Assembly (NCBI RefSeq): GCF_021134715.1
Contig: NC_060028.1
Span: 10,391,482-10,455,481 of the forward strand
Direction of reading: 5' to 3'
Source of the DNA: Daphnia pulex
Taxonomy: Eukaryota; Arthropoda; Branchiopoda; Diplostraca; Daphniidae
DNA: 64,000 nt
Shown here: in pieces, positions 1 through 12,400 of the stretch
How positions within the stretch are numbered: position 1 is the stretch's first letter
Layout: every line of letters begins with the position of its first letter
Made by a program: the position numbers and the translations under genes
Notes under the pieces: model-generated
Database searches by the model: none
Told to the model about the DNA's origin: nothing
The model's input: only the letters and a program-made list of their open reading frames with translations

Positions 1-320
1 GCAGGAAGAAGATGAGAGGCGACGGTGGTGTATCTAAAGGTGTTTCCGATTAGGTTTTGATGTTTTTGACAATTTAAACAATAAAACTCTGGAAACCTAA
101 TCACGAAAACAATTTCACTGGCATATAATGAACACTTTCTCTAAACACTTACAAAAAGAAGGGCGGTGACGTAGAGTAGGGTTACAACTACTCGCTTATT
201 TTGGTGTAAGTTACAACTTGGCATGCAAGTGGATGAAATAAATCATGAGTGCTATCCATTATCCTTTCATCTTTTTACTCTTTTTAAAAGGCAAGAGTAT
301 ATTTACTTGAGGTAAAAGTT
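1..320. other. 3' flank of the TXNDC5-like gene, no gene seen
   Basis: This is the downstream flank of the minus-strand thioredoxin-domain gene that starts at 321. It is AT-rich and I found no open frame with family features on either strand. The 3' UTR of the neighbouring gene probably lies here, but no clear minus-strand AATAAA is visible. Confidence 0.5.
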
Positions 321-2001
321 CTACAATTCATCCTTTGCTTGTTTATCATTCATAAGCTTGGCGACAAAAGAAAACATGTCGTCTAAACTACGGTTTCCGT
401 CATATTCTTCTACTTTTTCTCCGTTTGAATACAAGAACATGGTGGGGAAACCATTGACCTATAATACAATTTTTGAATATTGATTACATGAATTGTAACT
501 TACATTATTCGATAATACCTTTTGGTCAGCACACAACTGTCGGTTTGATCCCTCAGTACAGTCTACTTTAGCGATTTTAACTCCGGTTTTACCGACAAAC
601 TTTGTTCCTAACTCGTCCCACTAATAAAATTATTATTAAAAATATTTGCAATCTCTATTAAAACTAAAAATGTAATTACAGTAGGGGACATTCGCTTGCA
701 GTGGCCACACCTGTAAAAAAAAAAAAAAATTTTATCATCAACCCGATTTCTAAGTTGCCAATAGATTGGTTTACCAAGGTGCATAGAATTTTACAAACGT
801 CACTCCTGATGCTATTCCGTTTTCAAAGTTTGAACCGACGAGCTGAACAACAGGACTAGAACTAGTCACAGTAGCCTTTGAAAATATTTATATTAGTGAA
901 GAAAACATTTATTTTATTTCAAATTTCTTTATCATCCTTACGGTCTTGGCATCTGCAGTTTCCGTATTGCCTTTCTTCATGCGCTCAATAAATGACTTGA
1001 GGTCTTCGTGGGTTCGCGATCCTTGATATTTTTCTACCTATCACAAAATAACATGAGTAAAATTAGGTATCTGAATTACAAGGGGAAACACTATATAGAT
1101 AACCGCACTTTCTTTCCATCTTTAATCCACAGGAGAGTAGGGTAACCTTTGACTTCGAACTCGTTGCATAAGTCGCGGAATTGAGTGCAGTCAACCTTTC
1201 CAATGGTAACGCTGTTTTCTTGCCCAACTGACTGTGCAAGGTTGTCCCATGTTCCAGCCATTTTTTGACAATGCCCACACCAAGGAGCAAAAAATTTCAC
1301 AAAATGATCTCCAGAGGCGACATGTAAATGAAAATTGTCTTCAGAAAGATCAAGAGCTCCTTTAACAGGCTCATCACTTTTAGTATCTACAACATTTTCC
1401 TATACGAAAAGAATTATAAATATTTAGTAATATTAAACTAAAAATGAGGATAAAAAAATGTAAGTACATTAATGCTTTCAGCCAAGCCTAGAGTCTCTTT
1501 AATGAATGTCAGCAATGAAGGCAAGTCCCTTGGTCCTCTGTAGCGCTGTGATTCTGCCACTCCTTTCGTAAAGAATTTCAACCTGTAAATTCAGTACTTT
1601 AGAAAAAGAACCATTGGATAAGGAAAATCTTTACGTAGGGTAGCCTGTGACATCTTGTTGGGAGCAAAGAGAAGTTGCAGTAGTACAATCAACTTCAGCA
1701 ATTTTTACTTCCTCATTCAACTTTGATTTAACAGTAGTGGCTAATTCAGCCCAAGTTGGCTTCAATCGTTCACAATGTCCACACCTGTAAAAAGTTAATA
1801 AGAATGAAACTCTAAATCATTTCGGGTCCAACTTAACACTAACCAAGGAGCAAAAAACATGACAAAATGATGGCTTTTGGGTAATTCTGCTTGAAAGGTG
1901 TCACCGTCAAGCTTTACAACTTGACTAGTATCAGAATTGGCCTCATTTCCCGAAACCCATTTCATCAATAAGATGATGGCTATAAAGATGCTGCACTGCA
2001 T
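321..2001 (-). CDS. TXNDC5: Thioredoxin domain-containing protein 5-like ER disulfide isomerase
   Basis: Nine coding exons on the minus strand: 1844-2001, 1635-1784, 1468-1582, 1109-1399, 942-1037, 775-875, 680-710, 519-620 and 321-458, giving about 393 residues. The protein starts with a hydrophobic signal peptide (residues 1-18) and carries three thioredoxin domains, each with an APWCGHC redox site. It ends in KDEL, so it should be retained in the ER lumen. Known relatives (TXNDC5/ERp46, Drosophila Pretaporter) catalyse disulfide formation in secretory proteins, and length and domain count match them. All three active sites are split by an intron inside or just after the APW codons, except in domain 2. 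One exon is only 31 nt. At 504-518 the alternative donor would add five residues; I chose 519 because it restores the usual Cys-x(4)-V-x-G-[FY]-P-T spacing. The ATG lies just inside an exon whose acceptor is near 2004, so a 5' UTR intron is likely. Confidence 0.92.
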
Positions 2002-2003
2002 GT

Positions 2004-3080
2004 CCTACAAAATGAAAATATACAGTTTAACTAAAGACCTTTGTGAATTTATAAAATAAGATGTTTGTACGCGAAATGATGTCTGAAAATACATCAGAAT
2101 GTCTTGATAGTAACTGAAAATTGGCAGTACGCCGGTATGAATGACGAGTTATGCTCAGAGACTGACACGTACAATATTTTTCAGTTGAGGCTTGCTAGAT
2201 ATACGATACCGGAGTCGGGAGGCAGTACAGGGCGCAAATAGAATAAACAGCGTGAGGAGATTATCAGCAGCTCGAAATACAACAAGTTAAAGTTAGTTAT
2301 CGTTGGACGTTGGGGCGTTATTTATTTCAGATTGAGATTCGTTCGGTGTAAAACAGTAAAACAAAACCACAAAACTACATCTGGTGTCGTTCTTGTCATT
2401 TACTTTCTGCCTGCAGCTATGTAGCGCCATTTGAGATGCATTTGAAAACGTTAAAAAACATTTCTACAAATGTTTATAAATATTTACTTTGATGGATTAT
2501 TAATAAAGTAAAATAAAATAATGCAACTTGAAAAACGTTAAAGTTTTTAAAACTGCTCATAAAGCAGAACTTCTTTGCTCTTCGATGGCCAGAAATATTT
2601 TTGTCGGACACTCAAATCGTCAACGCAAATGAATAAAAGCTTGGCTTGAATAAATACCTGTGTCACAAGTTGCTACACATGAAATTTGAATTTCTTTAAC
2701 GTCGACTGAATATGGAACACGTAAATGTTAATGAGCTATTGTCACAACAAAAATTACAACATTTAACGGCTTGTTGTAAACCGCGCTTTTACAGTTTACT
2801 CATCATTTTGAAACTGCGCTATCTCTTCATACAATGGATTAGAAAGGCTCAAAACCTAATTAAAGAAAAAAAAAGGAGAATAACAGAATGGGATCCGCAT
2901 GTTTTATTTAAGCCACACGTCATTAATATACGAAAGAACAATATATCCTTAGCTACAAAATTTTAGAGCGGCTTTCAAATAAATAATTATATTATCTAGC
3001 ATTTTTGTTTTGCATAAATATGAGCGAAGACCGCAATTATGTAAGGTTAATTTGAAATTGGGCAGGGCACTATGCTATAT
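2004..3080. other. Upstream region of the TXNDC5-like gene and 3' flank of the cuticle gene
   Basis: The part next to 2004 should hold the non-coding first exon and promoter of the TXNDC5-like gene; I saw no TATA box. An 84-codon plus-strand frame at 2712-2966 starts with ATG and is followed by AATAAA near 2979, but it has no recognisable motif. No other feature is supported. Confidence 0.4.
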
Positions 3081-3784
3081 CTATGCTGGGCACTGGCAAA
3101 CGCAACCGGATTTAAAGGCAGTTTGCTGGTACATCGATCCCTGACCAGCCATCACTCCAGCACCGCTCTGATAATTATTGTTGTAGCTTCCAGCACCGTA
3201 ACTGTTTCCTGTTGATGAAGCTCCGCCGTATTGGTATCCACCATTGTTGACTGAGTATCCACTATTGCCAGAAGTAGTTGGTGGATTGAAGTACGACGAG
3301 GTCTTGACGGAAGCACCACCCGATGAATAACCGCCAGCAGCTTTGCCATAAGCTGGACTGGATGAACCATCGGCATATTGGACGTCGGCAACGTAACCAT
3401 TTTGATCGGCAGAGTAGCTAACAACTTGAAGGCGATCGTCAGGTAGGAGAACACGGTATTCACCGTTCACTTTGCCAGATTTGCTGGCCTCTTCGTGCCC
3501 GAAATCCTGGCCGGAGTAAGTGTCCCTGGTATCGATTTAAAAAAAAGGTAAACTTTAATTCTTGTCAAATGGAAACGTAAACTCACAAAATTTGGTAGGC
3601 GTAAGAGTAACTCGGGGTGTTGGAATAAGTATCCGAGTACGAAAGTGATGAGCCGATGAGTGCCATCAAAACGGTAGCACCGATCTGGTGCGGAGGAATT
3701 AACATGAAACTTGAATAGTGAAAAAAATAACAATTAGGTATAAACCTAATTAAATCTTACCAAAGTAAGCATCGAGAAAGACAT
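3081..3784 (-). CDS. RR-type cuticle protein with a cysteine-containing tail
   Basis: Three coding exons on the minus strand (3761-3784, 3587-3684, 3081-3525) encode about 188 residues. The first eight codons plus the start of exon 2 form a signal peptide. Residues about 34-95 form a chitin-binding RR domain (Pfam Chitin_bind_4), recognisable from the YSYAYQ start, the GEYRVLLPD strand and the following aromatic/glycine spacing. The rest is a Gly/Ser/Tyr/Asn-rich tail, typical of a flexible cuticle matrix segment. Such proteins are secreted by epidermis and bind chitin in the exoskeleton. The last residues are GCVCQCPA; three cysteines at the C terminus are unusual for this family, which mostly lacks cysteine in the mature chain. 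TATA and initiator signals lie 60-105 bp upstream of the ATG. Family assignment is firm; the specific cuticle layer cannot be told. Confidence 0.92.
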
Positions 3785-3846
3785 GACGATAAGTATAAAG
3801 TAAATTGAGATTTCAGAGAGAGAAGCTGAGACTGGAAACTGAGAGA

Positions 3847-3888
3847 ACTGACTGTGCTTGTTAAGAACCACTGCATTGTCCTTTTATA
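3847..3888 (-). promoter_or_regulatory. Core promoter of the 3.1-kb cuticle gene (TATA + initiator)
   Basis: On the minus strand TATAAAAG occupies 3881-3888. A TCAGTT initiator lies at 3847-3852, a normal TATA-to-start distance. The arthropod initiator consensus is TCAGT. This places transcription start about 65 bp upstream of the ATG. Confidence 0.7.
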
Positions 3889-3899
3889 CATTAGTCGCA

Positions 3900-6800
3900 C
3901 TGTTGTCGTTTCAGCTGTGGTTACTCATTACTGCAAGTTACAGGCGACGCTGGGAAATGATACTATCCAAAAGGAGGGGTCTTGTTGACTCTTGAAGGTC
4001 TCTTGGCTCACCCCGTAAAACCGGATCATGCGTGAGTAGCTCGGCGCTAACGTCTCGCAGAGTTTCGGATTCTCGGTGACATCGCGTGAAACGGAAAATA
4101 ACAAGTAGCAAGCTATACATTCGCATAGCCTTCGACAACCGGCTCGCCTGTTTGTCGCTTGACCACAACGGTAACAAAAACAAAAAATTATAGAAAAGGA
4201 TATTGGAAGTTATACTTTCCCTTAATTGTGTCGCCTAATTCGAAACCAATTAAACGCGCAATTATTGCTATTTTTTTTTCTCTCACCATCCAAAATAATA
4301 AGTGTGATCTTTATGTGTGACCGAATAACCAGTCTTACGTGACCGGTCAACAAGCCAATTTCAATCCGGCAGGCGTTTCTTTAAATTGTGCAATTGAAAT
4401 CGTGAAATTTAAATTGTCTGGAAATTTTTTTTTGGTTGTTGGTTTGGATCTCTCAATTTTCGGTTTGAAGTCGAAAACGTAATTTTCCAAATGAATTAAT
4501 TTGCACAATCAACGTATTATTTGCAATCTGAAAAATTCCCTCCCAGTAGAAATTATAAGGGAAAAATATCGTAAGCGTATTAGGGAAATTCTGGGGATTC
4601 TACGAGGTCGTTGGAGAAGGGATTCATCACGATTGGACCGTGAACTACTAACCCAAGCGTCTTTAATGAAGTAGTTACGAAGCAGCAACTTATAATCATA
4701 TTTGTTGTAGATTTACGTTTCCGCGCTAATGAGTGACAAAGGAGACTATAAGACTTGGAGGATGCTTAGACAAGATTTAACGCAGATAATTCTATTTAGT
4801 GCATAGTTACCTCGACTGTAAAAGTATTTGATTCGTCGTTTCGTGAATTATCCTCCCGTGGAATATTGTGAGATACTAGTATAGTTATTAACGCTTGATC
4901 ACCTTCCACACGCTGTGTGTTGTCTGTGATATAACTGGGATCAACCCTTTTTCCAAACGCGGAATAACATTGCCTTGAAAATAAAATAGAAGCAAATGTA
5001 TAAATTCAACGACATAGAGAAAGAGACATGTAAGCTGTGAGAATCAGAGATATTTTATGTGTTCTACCCGACATACCAACGAGGTTATGATCAATCTGTG
5101 CTATCTACACCAATAAAAGATACCATTCAAATACTCAAATAGCCATTTTACGATTGAGAATGTATCTTCACCTTCAGATAGGGTCGCATCGTCAAACTTT
5201 TTTCAAAATAAGTCAACGAAATTATTTGCGATCTTTAGGAATTGAAGGGCACCGTTCGAAAGTCTACAGTCACAGATTTCACGAAATAGTTATGTCATTG
5301 AGGAAAAAGATTATCATTACACGGGACCATCCCAAAAAGGCGACCTGTTCTGAATAGAGGCTCATCTGCTTACGATTGTGTGTAATGACATCACATCATA
5401 GATAACCGCATGCATGGCATTGAAGAAAAAATCTACACAGCATCTGTCATTACGAAATCGTTGTAGTTAAGTAAATAATAAACGAGAATACGTACGTCCT
5501 TGGTAATTGAACACAGGTGCTGTACAAATTGCACTCGAACTGTAAAAACTTAAAAAAACTTAATTTCAATTTGGTTTTCTAAAGGAAACACAACTTCACA
5601 ATAAAACTTTGACGTAGATTCGTCTGCTAGATAGAAAAGCTTAGGCGTCAAGCAAAAATAAAATTCTTAGTTTGTCCATCTGCCACAGTGGTGCGAGTTG
5701 GCGTAACATGCGCACAGACTTTTGCCTTTTCTCCCCTTTTGCACCGTGGGAATTTTAAAAAATGCTGTTGATGATTTATTCATCGGCACTTATTAACAGA
5801 GCTTGGGAGAAAGAAAAAATTCCGATGTGTACACCATCATCAATAACCAATGACAATGTGGGGACAAAAATCCATTAGAATTCAAACATGTTTCGCTTAT
5901 ATCTAAATTTATTTCTGCTCAAAACCTCGTGAAATAATCGAACCGAGGACAACAGGTAGTGATGCCCTTACCGTTTGGCAAGATAATTTAATTCTGTTAG
6001 CACGCAGTTGGCGCCCTCATTTCGTAACCATTTCGAAAAACGACTGCGCAAATAGTTGCTGGAGCCTGGATGACGGTACCATAGTTATTATTCCGATTTC
6101 AGCGCGTATATTATTTCCTAGCTTGGACTTTCACCCGTCATTTCTAGACCAACACACATAGTAACATGCAGGACGTTTAAACAAGAATTGGGAAGTAATA
6201 GAAATCGCGGAAAATCTATTGATACGAATCGCCCATGCCTCGAGTTTGTTATACAGTCAGCGTTCAATTAGGCGTACACGTATAACATGACGATTGACTT
6301 TTTCGTTATCGCTATGTAGGTGTAACCACGCATTTCGGTTTCTATAGTATCATTCCTCCGCGGCAAAAGAAATACACGGAAAAAGTCGTGTTGAGAGGAA
6401 ATAAGTAATAGTTGCTGTACGTATATTTTACAAGTAAGTGTTGCGATGATTGATGAGTAAAAACGGGAAATGGCGCACCTGTAATAGATACACACAGACT
6501 TTCCCTTTCAGACGGATAGGATATGTATCGAACTCTATGTACAGCACCGTACAAACGTCTGAGAAAAATAAAAATGGATGTGTTGTTTCTCCTCTAGCCA
6601 ATTCTTTTTAAATTTTCCAACCACGGCGGGAAGTCTCTGCATTTCAAAATTGAGAAAAACACGAAATGCTAATAGACATCGTGACCCGTTATTCTTCTAC
6701 AGTTTGGGAAATTACTGCGTGTGAGTTTGACCTAAGCCTGGAAAAGTTGGGAAAGAAAACGTATGGATGTATAACAATCAACTCGAGTTGTTCAACTCCA

Positions 6801-7290
6801 CCGAATATATAAGCGCAAGAGAGAAGGGGCTCACGAAATGTACGAAATTTAACGAGCGGTGAATTTTGTTTCGTTTTTTTACTTTCCCTCCTGCACTGAA
6901 ACTTCATGCGCATCAACAAGGAGAAAAGCTCGGATACAAGAAGAGATCGCGTCTTCATCCCGCCGACAATCGCGAAGAAATTGGGCGGCACATATAACAA
7001 CGGTCGTCCATCATATCTTGCGGTTTCCTTTCCATGCGCCATGCTGAGCTTTTGTTTCCCCCCCCCCCCAGACGATTAAAGCCCTAGTTCTTTTTTGTTT
7101 CTTTTTATTCATTCGCTTTCGCTAGCTGCTGATTGCACAGTGGTGTTCAATTGTTGTTGACGAGTCGAGTTTCTCGCACACTTTGCTGGCTAGAAAGTGA
7201 AAGGTGGCGATTAAGAATAATGACGCCGTTTTGTTTCGATCTGAAACAAGAGAAATAACCAAAATAAATGCGGCGGATTAAAAGAAAAGA
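3900..7290. other. Long non-coding interval between two cuticle genes
   Basis: About 3.4 kb without a supportable gene. Open frames here are short and have no domain pattern or sensible splice partners. There is a pure C tract at about 7058-7069. The right end (about 7296-7301, AATAAA on the minus strand) probably belongs to the 3' UTR of the next cuticle gene. The interval may contain moult-regulated enhancers, but none can be named from sequence. Confidence 0.5.
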
Positions 7291-7481
7291 TAGACATTTT
7301 TTATTGATTCAATATCGAGGCACATGAATACAAATGAGGAAGCACTTTCTTATTACATAATAACTAAAAGGCGATGAAATGCTCATTCATCACGATTCTG
7401 ATAGTTGATTGTTTAAAATCTATTAACGTAAATCATCTGTTTTTTGGGGGTGTTAATAAATGGCTTAGTAGCTTTGTGTTA

Positions 7482-9355
7482 TTACGCTGGTACGTACTGC
7501 TGAGGTCTCGGGGCTCCTTCGACTTGCTCCTGACGGTGGTAGACGGGCCTGTAGACTGGGAAGGAAGGTTCAGGGTAGGAACGACGCTCTTCGGCCGGAT
7601 AAGGATAAGGTGGTCTTCCTTCGTAGACTGGCTGTGGGTAAGGAGGACGAGGATAAGCTGGTTCAGGATAAGGAGATGGCCTGTATGAAGGGGGGCCTGG
7701 CCTGGCATGAGGGTAGGAAGGAGGTTCGGGGTAGGATGGCTCCGGATAGCTGGGCTCGGGGTAGCTGGGCTCCGGATAGCTTGGCTTCGGAGTAGTAGTA
7801 GTTGTTGTGGGGGTTGGTGTAGTTGTGGTTGGGGCAGGAGTAGTGGTTTTGTATTCCGCCGTTGTGGTTTCAGGTACGGGCTCCGGAGTAGTAGGCTCTG
7901 GTGTAGTAGGTTCTGGCTTGGGTTCGGGTTTGTAAACTGGGGGCTGCTGTTTAGGGTATGGAGGCCTTGAATAGACGGGCTCGGCTTGGTAAGAAGGTTC
8001 AGGGTAATTGACTGGTTCTCTGTATACTGGCTTTGGTGGGGCTACTGGCTCAGCATAGGCAGGTTTGCTAGGGGGAGATGGTCTAGGATATGCGGGCTGT
8101 TTGGGCGATGGCTTGACGGGTCTAGGATAAGCAGGCTCTTCTGCGGTATATTCGGGTTCCTTTTCATAGCTCGGTCTAGGTCTGTATTCTGGCTGCTCTT
8201 TGGGGTAGGCAGGCTCAGCTTTATAGGCAGGCTCAGCTCTGTAGACAGGCTCTGGCTGGTAGGAAGGCTCTGGCTTGTAAGCAGGTTCAGCTTTATAGGA
8301 GGGCTCTGGCTTGTAGGCAGGCTCTGGCCTGTAGGAAGGCTCTGGTTTATAGGCAGGTTTATAGGCAGGCTCCGGTTTGTAAGCAGGCTCAGCTTTATAG
8401 GCAGGTGCAGGTTTGTAGGCAGGCGAAGATTTGTAAGGTGATTGGGTTGGCTCGATGTATTCGGGGTAAACAGCCTCTCCTTCGTAGGTGACATCCGCTG
8501 TGAATCCGGTGTGAGGATCAGCCCTGTACTTAACGATTTGTTTGCGACCATCGGGAAGGACTACGTGGTAAGATCCGGTCACCACCTTGCCATCGCTCTC
8601 CTCATGACGACCGTAATCATCGTACTCATCCTTGATGGCATAACCAAAGTTGTATGGCTCCCTGGGCACCTGTTCAAACACAATAAACCAGATAAATATT
8701 TTCCCAACAAGTCGTAATAAAAGAAGATAAATGTACCTCCTTTTGCTCCTCTTCGTAAGGTGATGGTTTGTATGCGGCAGGTTCAGCGGTGGCCTTGTAT
8801 GGGGCAGGTGCAGCGGGCTTGTATGCAGGTTGTTTCTTGGCAGCCGGACGAGGATATTGGGGCTCTGATTGCTCTTGGTAGACAGGCTGACGAGGTCGGT
8901 AGACGGGCTTGGGCTGAGGCTGATAAGGGCTCTCCTTGTATTCTGGCTCCTGTGGCTTAGGTGGAGCATAAGCGGGAGGAGCTGGTTTGTAATCTTCTGG
9001 CTCCTGGTAAGGAGTAGCTGGTTTGGGGTAAACAGCCTCAGCTGGAGCTGGTTTAGGATAATCCACCTTGGGCTCTTGATAGGGTTTAGGAACATAACGA
9101 GCCGATTGGACACGGCGGCGGACGATGGGTGTCTCCTCGGAGATGATCGTTTGGACTCGGCGACGATAGACTGGAGGTGCCACTTCGGAGACTGTTGATG
9201 GGACACGTCGTCTAACGACGGGAGAAGCCACTTTGTCGTCAGCGGCCAATACGGCGGTGGCCATCAAGGCGAGGCAAATCAAGAAAATCTAAAAAGAAAA
9301 GATACTCAAGAAGATTCAATCAAATTAATCGGCACGAGTAAAAACTTACCTTCAT
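7482..9355 (-). CDS. Large RR-type cuticle protein with proline-rich repeats
   Basis: Exons 9350-9355 (only ATGAAG), 8737-9288 and 7482-8669 on the minus strand give about 581 residues. A signal peptide (MKIFLICLALMATAVLA) precedes three imperfect VRRRVQ-type basic repeats and a Pro/Tyr/Lys-rich arm. An RR chitin-binding domain follows at the start of exon 3 (around residues 190-255, with GSYHVVLPDGRKQIVKY). After it come about a dozen copies of the YKPEP/YKAEP pentapeptide, more proline-rich sequence, a Thr/Pro-rich segment that looks mucin-like, several SYPEP repeats, and a PQQYVPA end. The RR domain lies between two long disordered arms instead of at one end. The likely role is a chitin-binding, extensible exoskeleton protein; tyrosines may be crosslinked (inference). 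The many frames open on the opposite strand are shadows of the repeat codons. Confidence 0.93.
8200..8440 (-). repeat. Coding pentapeptide repeat (Y-K-x-E-P-A)
   Basis: A 15-30 bp unit, read on the minus strand as AYKPEP/SYKPEP/AYKAEP, is repeated about a dozen times inside the large cuticle gene. Neighbouring copies differ by few substitutions, so the array probably expands and contracts by slippage or unequal exchange. Confidence 0.85.
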
Positions 9356-9426
9356 GATGTTTCTGTGCTTGTATGAGATAAAGCAAAGCTACAGCTTTAC
9401 TTCCAAAGGAGGTAGAAGTCAACTGT

Positions 9427-9460
9427 ACTGAATTGCTCAAACCGGGTCCGACTTATATAG
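9427..9460 (-). promoter_or_regulatory. Core promoter of the large cuticle gene (TATA + initiator)
   Basis: Minus-strand TATATAAG lies within 9452-9460 and a TCAGT initiator at 9427-9431, about 75 bp upstream of the ATG at 9355. Spacing fits a focused arthropod promoter. Confidence 0.7.
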
Positions 9461-9469
9461 GCGGTCTGG

Positions 9470-12400
9470 GCCGCTTCTATATATCCTCCTCATCGTTCAT
9501 AAAAATATAATACCGCCTCCTTTTTTTCCATGCGGCAATAATAAGCGTACGTACAGCATACAACAGGCAGTATAACTAAAAAGGGCCCCTGCTACCTAGG
9601 CAACCCACGCACACGTATACCATACCTTTGCTCTCTCTTGGGCTTGATGATGTTGCCAGTCTTTTGTCTTTCTCCTTCTTCTTTATTTTCCCACCTTAGT
9701 CAACTCCCCCACGAAAAAACACAGTTATAAGAACGATAGCCTATATATTCCAAAAGGGCGCAATTGTCCACGGCTTGTTGGCCTTTCCCTTTCTCTTCTT
9801 GCAACGCGAGCGTGTGATGATGTGTTCCTCCTCCCCGCCCAGCCGACTTGCGGCCCGATATTGTTGCTCAGACAGACGTATATAATGCAGGGCCACCGCC
9901 GACTGGATGGCAGGTGCGTGTTTGCCGTACGCATGTGCTCACGATGATAGAAAAAAAAGGAAGCAAAATGGAATAGAGCGAGAAAGTTTCCCAAAATCAT
10001 CCCTCTAACCATCACGACCGAGTCACGCCCTAATAAAACTCTTTTGGTTGGGTATCCTTTAATCGTATCAACCACGCTGGATCCCCCCTCCGTAGAAATG
10101 TACAGGTGCTGATGCAATCAATTGAAAAGCCACAATTAAAAATTCTCTTGTCGACCTCTCCCTTGACTGGTGAATCAAAGTACAGCACGACTCCAGCTCA
10201 GTAAGACCGCGAAACTTGAAAATCGTGAGATTCGTGACCGAACGCGGGAATGGTCCCATTTCTGACTTGTTGGTCAGCAGCAGCAGCAGCAATTGAACTA
10301 GATATAATAATAGAAAAATGATAGCTGTGTGAATCAACAAAACAACAATCATAATAAAAGCTGAAAAAGAGAAGAAAAAGTTGCGCAACTTTCGCCGAGA
10401 GTACTGCTGGTTGATTGGCGCAATATTTACTAACACAGGTGTAATTAAGTTAAGATTTTGGCTGTCGAGACGATAGCGGTCGGCTACACGTATACACACG
10501 TCAACACTCTTGTTAGATGACGGATAGTCACCGCTTGTTTTACCTTCTCCGTTTATGGAGAGTCAGTGACCTGGGAAAAAACAAAAAATTTTCCGCTTCT
10601 GGGCCAGCGAGTACGAATCCAATGGTGGAGTCGCGTGTGTTGCATAACTGCACGCCGAAAGAAAAAAAAAATTTCAGCGATTCGCCATCCAAAAATACAA
10701 TAAAAGTGAATTAAGACTTTTTTTCCCGAGCTGTGACAATTTGGAATTATTCTTCAGTGTACATGGGACTCAATTGGGGACACTGTTGCTGATAATCTGC
10801 CATTCTCCTTTATTCCTAATTTTTCCTTTAACCTTTTTCTGATTGCATAACAAGTCGTGATAATCCGCAGGAGAAATGGAAAGTGAAACGCTGGCTCCTC
10901 GTACGGTTTATGATTCATAACGAAAAAGAGCAAAAAACCAACTGACAGAGCTAGTGCTGTTACAAAAAGCGGCCTGACTAATATTTATTTTGAATGATTC
11001 TTCAAGCCAGGGCGTGGTGATGATTTCCCCCCAACCCCACAGTTTCGCTTGACCCAAATATCACCTATCACCAGGTGTGTGTGTGTGTAGTAAATTTCTT
11101 TACGTCGATCACATCCATAATGGTAACAAAACCGGTTGCGTGAGTGCTCTGCTTTTCTGGAAAATTTGAAAACAACAAACAAACAACTTTACTAGCTCGC
11201 CGAAAGTCAACGAACGACTTTGGGTGTGCGAACCCAACCCCAACCAGACGGACAAAAAAGTGTTTCCCGTTCCTGGTGCTGGCAAATTATTCATTAGAAA
11301 GTTTAGACACTTGGTGTGTATAGCCTTAAAAATATTTGTTGAAATTTCTCAGCCGCCCGTGTGCTTCTTACGTGACTTTTTCCTAGTGCCCTTTTAGGGC
11401 GAATTTAATATCCGCCTCTATACTTATACCTACTGCCGTCTAGTTATTACCGTTCAATTACTATTATTCTCTTTGTCTATGTACACAGACCTCCCATTAC
11501 GCGTGTTTTCTTTCCTAGATCACTCTGCAAATAAATTAGTTCAAATTACAACTCGGGCGGGACTGTAACAAAATTTTACGAACGCACAAAACCTTATAAG
11601 AGATAGTTGCTCTAATAAAATCAATTTTTCTTCCACACCAAAGGGGCAAAAAATAAAAATAGAAATCTAAAAAAATAAAAAATGATGAAATTCAAAGTTC
11701 TCAGGAATCCTTACCTTGGAAAAGTGATAGTCAATTGTTTTGGTGGCTTCCCTCAAAAGTTGCCGTTGCGCTATCCCTGGTCTCACTCTCTCCGTAGTAC
11801 CTCATTTTGCTATTCATAGAGACAAACAAAAGAGCATATAGTCGAGTGCAGCAATCAGAGAAGCACATCAGGTGGAAAACAAAATGGGCAACCGCATGCA
11901 GCACAGCCGGCACGAACCACGTGAAAAACAAATCAAAAGAGCGGCTACGAATCTTTTAAGTACAAAGAAGAATTTTTTCGCTCGGTGCGGAACAGAAAAT
12001 CACGAGCATAGCTGATTACGTCAACCTTGGCGGTTGATGTATAATAACGCGTGTCGGGACTTTTCCCTTTCGTATTGTCATTATGTGCAACCAAGGTGGG
12101 GAGACTGCCACAGGTTTTTGCTTTATTATTCGACTCTTCTGATGTTGTGATGGCCGACTAACCGCGTTCTTTTTTTCTTTCTCTTTTCCCCCAAATTGTT
12201 GAACGCTCTCGCTCTCTCCGTTCGGGAAAAACTTAGGACACGACACATCAGTAGCGATGGGAATTGAGTTTTTAAAAAACTAAATGAAATGTGATTCTAC
12301 ATACAGCTCGTAGTCTCTTTATGGCAAGATTGAGTTGCTTCACCAACGAGAACCACTAATAAGTGACTTGTTCACATGGATGATGTTGGACAAGAAAATT

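Noticed and set aside
504-518. Longer version of the eighth exon of the TXNDC5-like gene
   Set aside because: It keeps frame, but adds five residues in a conserved loop of the third thioredoxin domain; the donor next to 519 gives the normal spacing.
7374-8717. Several long plus-strand frames opposite the large cuticle gene
   Set aside because: They arise from the repetitive proline/tyrosine codons read on the other strand, have no signal peptide or splice logic, and the minus-strand gene explains the region.
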